Shown here: in pieces, positions 55,936 to 64,000 of the stretch
How positions within the stretch are numbered: the stretch's first letter is position 1
Layout of the letters: each line of letters starts with the position of its first letter
Source: Fasciola hepatica
Taxonomy: Eukaryota; Platyhelminthes; Trematoda; Plagiorchiida; Fasciolidae
DNA length: 64,000 bases
NCBI GenBank assembly: GCA_948099385.1
Contig: CANUEZ040000113.1
Location: forward strand, 8,072,501 to 8,136,500
Reading direction: 5' to 3'
The notes under the pieces: generated by a model
Told to the model about the DNA's origin: nothing
Seen by the model: only the letters and a program-made list of their open reading frames with translations
Database searches by the model: none
Translations under genes and position numbers: made by a program

Positions 55936-57736
55936 GCCTAAATAGAAAGCCCTGGAAAATCATCCGAACCGGACGAACTCGACCCTACAGTGCTCAAGGA
56001 GTGTGCGGTTACCCTCAACCCTAGCCTTTCTGATCTTGGCTAGTGTCTAAGGGATAGAAAGATTCCAGACTGTTGGAGGAGATATAACTCCCATTTTTTA
56101 AGACACTCTTCGAAATTCCGTCCCCCCGCTGTTTGCACCTGTCTCTCTTAAGGCGTTTGAAAGATCGGTTCTCCAACGACTGACTGAAAGTTATAATGTT
56201 TCAGATCTTGGTCATTTTGACTACCGGAAATCATACCCTCGCTATCCTGACACACTACATTCTGTCCGCACTTCCCCAACTGGCAGCCTTTAACTGGTCG
56301 CGACCCAATTCTTGATACATCGTACTACTGTCATATGATGGGAAGGAATTAAGTAAAACAATTAGGAGTAAAGCAGTAAGAACAGGCTTCCTAGGCTTCA
56401 GTGATGCATTCAACTACTTTGATAGGAATGAACTGTTTTCATTTGTTTTGGTATTAAACTTTCTCTTGTCCCCTTTGTTGAAAGATTACCTTCACAAGCA
56501 CCAGCAGTTCGCCTGGTAAAACGGTAACACCTCTTTACTTGTCACCACTGCCCATGACGTTCCCCAGGGCGTCATATGGTAATGAAGAAGACAAGGTGAG
56601 TGAGGAACACCTCTATTTGAGCAGCTAAACAAGTCAAGTCGGTGCAACGTGAACAGCTGCTTAAATAACCTTTTTCCAGACCACGCTGTAGCAACATTGA
56701 TCCTCCGGATGCCTGAGTATTTCTGCTGCGTCCTGGCTAGTTGTCTGAGGCCATTAGCTTGATTCTTTTGCGCACTGTTTCCGTTTGGCTGGTCTGACTG
56801 TTCAGGTTGACGGCTTGATCGGTAGCTCATTATATGGGCTATCTTTCTGGTTACCTGAAATTCTGCTGCGTCCCACCTATTAGTCTGTACGCTTCCGATA
56901 AACTCATCGCCTGTTCTTTGGTTTGTGGCTCTAGATTGACCGGCACGCTACAATATTATTCCCATTTTTACTTTCTGAGTACATTTATACCATTCCTGTA
57001 CATGAAAATAACCTCCTTTCATATTTGGTATGCCGTATGCCTGCGATTCCAGCTCCCTATTCTCCAGGATGGCATCACCCTAACCCCAGATTGGTCTGGT
57101 GCTCATAGCTTAGGCTTCAACCCAATTAAGTGTGGTGACATTGTATTTCCCCATTTTAACGGCAGGCAGCATTCTAGTTTTCAAAATGAATGGACCTTTA
57201 TTTCAATAAATGAGGAACAACTGAATCAGCTTGATTCAACTAAGTACCTTGCAGTGTTGCTCGGCCGCAATCTTACTGGCTCCAAACATTAGTTTCCTTT
57301 TGTGAAAACTAGACGCTTGCCTCTTTCTTTTACATCTTAAATTCCACCCCGTACCCACTCATCTCATCAAACGCTGTTTTTTTCTTTCATGTGCTTTACC
57401 TCAGTGGCTATACGTCTCACCTGTGTAGTGACAATACATTCGTTTTCGGAAATAATCATATCTATTGTCAACCCATATACAGACCTTGCTTTACCACCCC
57501 GAACGAAGCTGTCCCTGGTTCGACCGCCAATATAACGTACGCTCTTGTGAGCACTCTCTGATCGTTTCTCACTCCGCACTCTTTGCTCCGCAGGTTTTCA
57601 TAAAAATCTCTGTGTCTCGTGACTGGTTGTCTGACTGCTAGTGAAGTATTGTTCGATTCGTGACAGGGGTTATCAACAGCGTCCATACACCATTCGTCTC
57701 GTTAGCCCTGCGCGCCAAACCTCCCATCTTTCCTGG
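55936..57736 (+). pseudogene. Decayed CR1-like LINE RT (duplicate of 27,400-29,200)
   Basis: Same relic with the same stops. Only single-base changes were seen, for example 'aaagttataatg' for 'aaagttttaatg' near 56,190. Confidence 0.6.
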
Positions 57737-57924
57737 CCTGTTGTTGAAAGACATCAAGTTTATTGCCTGATCATTTAAGCTCTTACCATCTGCCGGTGTG
57801 TGCATAAATGTGTTTGTATTGAGAATGTGTGGAGGAAGTGGTTACACATTTCATAAGATCTTTGTGAAGAGGGCGAGCAGAGTCAGTAATAATCTTTGTA
57901 GATGGCTTTGGACGAGTTCTACTT

Positions 57925-58407
57925 TTAGGATGTTATAAAGTGAGTGAAATGCTGTCGGAGTAAATTTTTGCTAAATTCAACTACTACTGACTTCAAAAAA
58001 GACGGAGGAAACCCATCCGCTCCAGCAGCCTTGCCATTCAATACAGACGATTTCACGGAGGACCCCGCTTCTGACGGAGGATTGGTATCTACATCGAGAT
58101 TTTCATCTACTGCGCTATTCAGCACACCTGTCATAGATGAAGCCCAGCTTACTCGTTTCTTGAGATGCTCCGCCGAAAGATCCAGGCAACGCTTCTGAGA
58201 ATGAATCAGTGAAACGTTCGCCTCCCTTGTCAGTTCATTAACACTAGATCTCCGTGAACTAGTGGTGATAGTTAGATTAAAAATTTTGACTGTTGCCATT
58301 TTCCGCAGTGCTTTCCATCTCCTTACACTTCGCAATCCCCCACTGCTTACGATCGTTTCATAGGCTTTGAATCGGTTGGAGTCTGAAGCACTTAGGCGCA
58401 TCGTCAC
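57925..58407 (-). pseudogene. Inverted LINE fragment (duplicate of 29,389-29,871)
   Basis: Minus-strand 160-codon frame with the NGKAAGADGFPPSFLK block. One change from the first copy, Tyr to Asp at residue 9. Confidence 0.6.
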
Positions 58408-58559
58408 ACAGTACAGGAGATGCTACTGAATGTACACTAACTTTCCGCCATTCCGTTTTAATTAAACTCAGAGCGACCAACTGCGTGATATGCTATATGA
58501 AACACTACTATATCATATATGCACATGGATTTTCAACGTGATTTTCCGGACTACGCACC

Positions 58560-58652
58560 TATAGTGTAGCATGGAAGCGTATATGCCAGCATAGGCCGTG
58601 TGTACGGGCCGTATATAGGCGTGCATAGGCGCCTATATTGTAGCATAGGCTT
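58560..58652 (+). repeat. ATAGGC-motif cluster (duplicate of 30,024-30,116)
   Basis: Same sequence as the first copy by eye. Confidence 0.7.
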
Positions 58653-59035
58653 AGCCATCCCACTGCCTTGCGGATAGGTTCTTGTTAGAACTAAAGGCTC
58701 TGGATGAGAACCCTAATCGTTCTCCTGGTTTGCGGCTGGACACCCTAGCAGTATCCGTCCAACATCCCTCATGAATTGCACGAATAGCAAGAATTCCATA
58801 CTGCATCGGTCGTCGCGCAGGATAATCAGGACCGCGCTGCCCATTGCATCGAGCGGGGTGGGTAGTGATAAGTGGGCTGTCGCTCAGGGTTCCATCTCTT
58901 TTATTCAACCTGTGTCCTCTGTCCCTAACCACGTCTTTTTGCCTGCTGTATCCACGCATACTATTCCAATTGGTAACACGGCCGATAATCGCGACGGTTT
59001 ATTGTCAAATAGCGTGATAAATCCTGTCTAGTAAC

Positions 59036-62000
59036 TCATATTTCCTCAAGCCTCGTCAGATTCTCAATCTGGGCTCGCTTAACGTAAGTACACTCACGCA
59101 GGCCGGTCAGCAGGCGTGCCTAGCCTTCACAACGAACCCTCTGAAGGTTGATGTCTGCTGCTTAAGTGAAACGCGTATCCAGGAGTCGAGCAGCGTAATT
59201 AAACTAACTGTTCCTGGTATCTCATCGAGGTATTTCCTGCGCAGTTCAGGAGATGAAGCAGCTAGAGCTGTGGGTCAACGTGATGTAGGAAGCCTTGACT
59301 GACAAGGCTGAGGCTGCCCTCTTAGACTGGACCCCTGTAAACAACCAGCTATGTGCTGTGAGACTCCAAAGGTCAGTCGGTGTTCGAAAGAATAGTTGTT
59401 TTAAGCGCAATTTGTTTGTGATCTCGGCGTACGCCCCAACGGACTGCAGCTCTGACATGCAGAAAGACGAGTTCCACGATGAACTCGTTACCTTCGTTCG
59501 CAGCAGCAAAGGTTCTGACATTGGAGTGCTAGCTGATGACTTCAATGCACAAGCTGGTAAACTCAGTACGGCAGAAGTTTGTCTAGGTGGCCGTTGTGCT
59601 TTACCCGCTCAGCGTACAAATAACGGGGATAGGCTTCTCCAGTTTTGTGCAGACAATCGATTGTTATCGTCTAGCACCATTTTCCGACAGTTCGCGTCGC
59701 ACAGCGACACGGCGATCTAACTCTACAGGTACCTCGAGTTAAATTGACCATATCGCCGTAAGCTACCGGTGGCGCAGTTCTGTTCAGAACTGTAGATCTC
59801 ACTGGTCCACGTACGTAGAGTCGGACCATGCATTAGTTTTAATGCGATTATCTGCAGCTCAATGGTCATCGTCGCAAACCGCAAACCCGATTGGCCGTGC
59901 AACGTTTGTGTGATCCAGAAGTATGCACCCGTTACGTGCAGAAGTTAGCACATGAGCTAGGGTCTACGACGAACAGTACCGTAGATGAGCATTGGGCTCA
60001 TATCAAACAGGCGATGCACGTTGCAGCAGGTTTTGCCTGTGGTCACAGATCCGATGTCCGTCAAAGACATTGGATTTCGCAAGAGTCGCTGAGTATAATG
60101 AAGCAAAAGCGTCAGCTCCCGAATTGTAAGGAGATAAATAAGATGCGGAGAAAGCTGCAAAGGCAAGTTACGAAAAGCCTTAAGAAGGATCGCGGAAATT
60201 GGTGGGTCAAGGTAGCCGAAGAAATGGAAATAGCAGCTGCTTCAGGTAACAGTCAGAGACTCTTCAAACTTATTCGTGACACCGGTGGACGGCGCATCCA
60301 GGTCAGTGAAACGATTTGCGATAGGAATGGAGAACCCATCCATGGCAAACAGCAAAAGCTTGACCGTTGGGCCGAATACTTCAAGGAACAGTTTAGCTGG
60401 CCGCACGCTAGTGTGGTTACTCCTGTATCAACAACTGGAACTCCTTGGGTGGTATCACTTGAGTCCCCATCGGAAGTGGGAGTGGAGTCATGTACTGGAC
60501 TACTAAAGCAAGGGAAAGCGGCCGGTCCCGAAGAACTTCCCCCAGTTCTTTTCAAACTGGATGGGAATGTTTTGATAAAGTCAATTACCGCTTTGCTCCG
60601 TGACATTTGGAACGCGGAGCGTATTCCGTTCATATGTAGCGAGTCATTGATTGTTCCCATCTTCAAGGAGGGAATACAAAATGACTGTAGTAATCATCGT
60701 GAGATTAGCTTAATTCTGATAGACACCAGAGTATTAGCCACAATTCTGCTGCACCGTCTTACACCCGCTCGCGAGAGGAACACTCGCGAACAACAGGCCA
60801 GATTCCGCCCAGGTCGAGGATGCATTGAACAGACTTTTACTCTTCGTCGACTACTTGAAACGCGTCACATGCACCGCCGACCGACAATAATGGTCTTCTT
60901 AGACTTGAAAGGCACCTTCGATTCAGTTGATTGAACAGTGCTTTTCAGTGCTCTTCAGCGAAAAGGCATGCCCCAGAAGTTCGTGAACCTACCAAGATCA
61001 TTGTATTCTCATACTTCTGGCCGCGTTAGAGTTTATGGTGAACTATCCGGTCGGTTCTAAACGAACAGTGGTGTTCGACAGGGATGTCCTATGTCTCCAT
61101 TCCCGTTCAACTTTGTCATGCACGAAATAACGGAAAGTGCTTTGCAAAATCTTCAGGATGTAGGCGTCGAACTGGGAAGTAGTGGAAACCTATGTGAGCT
61201 AGATTACGCAGACGACGTTGTCTGCTTGTTCGAATCCACGGAACATGCTCAACGTGCACTAGGTAGACTCTCAAGAGCTGTAGCTTCATTTGGCATGCGC
61301 TTTGCACCTTCAAAGTGAGAAAACTGGACGTCAAGGATTTCGAGCTTGATGCTCGATGTGGTGCTACCGATTGTCGAGCGCTTCACCTACCTCGGCAGCA
61401 GCGTGACGACGAATGGGAGCACTATAGTGGAGGTGAGCACGCGTATATCCAAGGCTCGAGCGGCGTACGCTGGACTGAAGCACTTGTGGCGTCGATCTGA
61501 TATTTTACTGAAGTTGAAGGGTCGTGTATATAGTGCCGCAGTGCGTTCAGTTTTGTTGCATGGTTGCGAGACTTGGGGTCTGCATGCAGAAGACATTCGT
61601 CGTCTTGAGGTTTTTGACCACAGATGTTTGCGTAGTATCGCTAAAGTTAGGCGGAATAGCCGAAAGAGCAATGCTGAGGTGAGAAACAGAGTATTGGGTG
61701 CCAGTGTGGAGAACGTTTTGTCGCAGCGTATCCAACTTAGTAGACTTCGTTGGTTGGGGCACGTGTTACGTATGTCAAACACACGTCTACCATACCGTGT
61801 CTCATTCTCCGTTCAGCCTAAAGAGTGGAAAAAACCACGTGGAGGTCAACAGATGACGTGGCAACGAGGAATGAGAGAATGTACAGCGAACTTAGGAAAA
61901 GTAGGTGCCTCACGTCTTTGTGGTTGAGGTCCGAAAGATCCGTCTACTAGTTGGCTGGAGACACTGAAGAATATGGCAGATAACCATGAACAGTGGCGAT

Positions 62001-62236
62001 CGTGTTGTCACTTTCTTTCTGTCGAATCCGAATGATTGATCGATGTGCGTTTGTACAGTTAGATTGTTTATTCTGTGTTGGCTACTTGGGCATTCTTTCC
62101 TTTTCCCACCCCTGTAGGTCCACTCCCTCTCCATCTTGGATATTCATACTTTCCAATACAACGTTCAACATGAGAAAGACAGTGGGTTTACTCTACTGTT
62201 TTACGCTGTACGATGATGATGATGAAGATGAATAGT
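59036..62236 (+). mobile_element. RTE-like LINE, copy 3
   Basis: Duplicate of 30,500-33,700 with the same endonuclease frameshift and the same four stops in the RT frame (60,932; 61,058; 61,316; 61,925). Two residue changes were seen in the 347-codon RT block (Arg to Gln before GKAAG, Leu to Ile in KSLTALL). The 193-codon C-terminal frame (61,346-61,927) is identical in all three LINE copies. YADD lies at 61,205-61,216. Confidence 0.82.
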
Positions 62237-62405
62237 CAACCAGCTCACGAACAGAAAAGAAGAGAAGATGGCACACCACCAGAGGTCTACAAGTGTTGCT
62301 GATTGTCATTGACTGAAAGTCTATCCACCCTATTTGGCTTCGTATGGTGGGGAAAAGTGCTTCCAACTGACTGAGGTATGTCCATCCTGCTGCCATCCAC
62401 AAGGA

Positions 62406-63302
62406 AGGGGGTAAATCTGTGTGAAGGCATTATCCTGGGGTCAGTTTGATTGAAGCGGCTGCAAAGATTTTCTGCGCGCTGCTACTCAACCGCCGCACTC
62501 GATCGAGCCACAGGGGTTTTCGCCATGAAAGAGGCTACATGAATCAAAGTTTCACACTACCTCGAACACTCGAGCACCGCTACATGGTCCAGCAACTAAC
62601 CACTGCCTGTTTCGTCCACTTCCGAGTGGCTTTCGATTAAGCGAATCGGGAGTCGCTGGGCGATAACGGAATCCAACGGACAAACTTGTAAGGCTTTTGA
62701 GAGGGTACTGCCCGCACCTTAGGGCGCAAGTGTGTATGGTCAAGAATCCTCAACGTTCGCACTCGTTACTGGCATCCGACAAGGTTGCCCTCTTTCATCG
62801 ATGCTGTTTGACTACACGATCGACCGGACAATGAGATAGGTACCGGCTGACTACCCTAATATTCAGCTGAGTCAGGAGATGCACATTTCGGACCTAGAGT
62901 TTGCTGAAGACATTGCTGAGTTAGCGGGCACCCCTGCCACGCTCCAACCAGTCCTCGATCGAATCAATTTCCCAAAGTCCATCGGGCTAGAAGTTAACAC
63001 CACAGAAACTAAAGTTGTCAGCTCAACAGCTGCCCATCAATGACCAACTGATCGAATGCGTTTCATCATTCGAATATCCAGGCTCCACGCTGTTTCCGAG
63101 TGGTCAGGTGAGGGATGAAGTAATACAGTGGATAGACAACGCCGGGAAAGCATTTCCCCAGCTCTGACGGGCGTTGTGGACCCGCAGTGAAATTGGCATT
63201 TGGACAACGGTGCGCACCTACTGTGCTGCTGTACGCCTTGTCCTCAGGTACGGCTGTGAATCCTGGCCATTGACAGCTGAGGATACCAAGACACTGGATG
63301 TT
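62406..63302 (+). mobile_element. Second RTE-like LINE, cut at the mosaic boundary
   Basis: Duplicate of 33,870-34,765. It carries GIRQGCPLSSMLF and LEFAEDIAELAG. It ends after the LRYGCESWPLTAEDTKTLDV block, whereas copy 1 continues for about 420 bp to the LINE's own 3' end. Confidence 0.68.
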
Positions 63303-63779
63303 TGGTCGTTGGTGGTGGTAAGTTCATTTAAAGTTACTGCCCGCGGGAAACTCGTGTTCTTTAAGTCTACTGACTGCTGCTGTATCAACAAAGCGCTTTC
63401 AAGCAATGGGTACCCAGTACGCACGAATCCCTAAACCGAAAATATTTGTCCGCTGTTTCTGCAGTACTGGATTACGAAGGGAACATCATGGCAAGATAAA
63501 TAAAGGCCTCAGGTATGCGGTTACAAGGACTCAAAACGATAGCCAAGTTCACGAGTGAGAACGAAGAACACGTGAGTCAAACAGGTCCAAGCAGGTCATT
63601 GCAAAGTCGCACTTTGAAAGCGAACAAACAAAGGTTGGTTCACGAAAATGTAAGTGGTACGGAACACACAAAAAGTATGTATTCTCGAGTACTTCCTCTA
63701 AGCCAGGGCTTTGTGGTGTTGTCGGTGGATTTCCCACAACTATTTGTTACAATGGTGAAGGGACTCTGGTCATAGATGA
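63303..63779. other. Unassigned sequence right of the mosaic
   Basis: Unrelated to the sequence right of mosaic copy 1. Short frames, no domain. It may belong to the minus-strand LINE fragment that follows. Confidence 0.45.
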
Positions 63780-64000
63780 CAGTCAGGCTCCAGGTTACAC
63801 GTGACAACAAATTGCCTGTATCTGAATTGGAAGGTGTGTCTCACCTGCGCTTCCGGTCCAGGACGACTCCTGTCCTTGCTTGGACAGCACCCACACTCGG
63901 GCTGCACGACCTTCACGTCACTGGCGTAAATGAAGGTGAGATACTTGGGGGCGGGCGGCAGGTCGACAATGACCTATAGTAGTATGGGGCCCAGTGCAGG
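63780..64000 (-). pseudogene. CR1-like LINE RT fragment at the window edge
   Basis: On the minus strand the first codons read ALGPILL, a stop, VIVDLPP, then LTFIYASDVKVVQPE. This resembles the segment from motif B (LGPLLF-type) to motif C (FADDxK-type), with the second catalytic Asp preceded by Ser. The element is cut by the window end, so its 5' part lies beyond 64,000. Confidence 0.45.

Larger units (their letters stand above)
55242..63302 (+). repeat. 8.06-kb mosaic repeat, copy 2
   Basis: Direct repeat of 26,706-34,765. It differs in about a dozen single bases and one extra base at about 63,153 (catttccccag against catttaccag). The left 125 bp are about 89% alike, the remainder about 99.8%. 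Similarity ends abruptly after 'gacactggatgtttg' at 63,302, within the second LINE. Same order of relics as copy 1. Confidence 0.92.

Overview
This window is eukaryotic nuclear DNA, most likely from a digenean trematode (a fluke). That is an inference from three things: one compact host gene with spliceosomal introns of only 34-43 bp, a mix of CR1-like and RTE-like LINEs, Ty3/gypsy, BEL/Pao, Helitron and tRNA-derived SINE relics typical of fluke genomes, and moderate G+C. There are no bacterial operons, CRISPR arrays or phage genes. The only host gene I can support is ribosomal protein L3 on the minus strand at 41,261-42,677 (five coding exons, 420 codons). Nearly everything else recognisable is mobile-element DNA in several layers.

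Layout. 1-3,285: nothing recognised. 3,286-5,075: decayed Ty3/gypsy protease and integrase, then the 3' tail of a LINE, both minus strand. 10,250-12,450 and 17,415-18,430: three copies of an unnamed interspersed repeat of about 1 kb, two of them tail to tail. 13,003-13,190 and 26,270-26,456: two copies of a tRNA-derived SINE. 15,594-16,165: a Helitron fragment. 19,337-24,972: a Ty3/gypsy element with 309-bp LTRs and a 4-bp target duplication, its middle replaced by a CR1-like LINE. 26,706-34,765: an 8.06-kb mosaic of LINE relics, repeated almost identically at 55,242-63,302. 35,800-38,447: a third, inverted and 5'-truncated copy of the main LINE of that mosaic. 38,448-41,247: unassigned. Then RPL3. 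43,202-44,090: a LINE ORF1 with a PHD finger. 44,177-54,938: a BEL/Pao element (called BEL-B here) whose 5' LTR is split by a younger BEL/Pao element (BEL-A, 44,381-48,482).

How the parts relate. BEL-A has an open gag-protease frame, lacks reverse transcriptase and integrase, has LTRs that differ at one base in 359, and a perfect 5-bp target duplication. It therefore looks like a recent non-autonomous insertion that needed another element's polymerase. BEL-B is older (LTRs roughly 93-94% alike by eye) and carries frameshifts and a protease that has lost its catalytic Thr-Gly, while its integrase DDE triad survives. The two 8-kb direct repeats bracket RPL3 and BEL-A/B, so the essential ribosomal gene lies between good substrates for unequal recombination. 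All alignments and identity figures are by eye.
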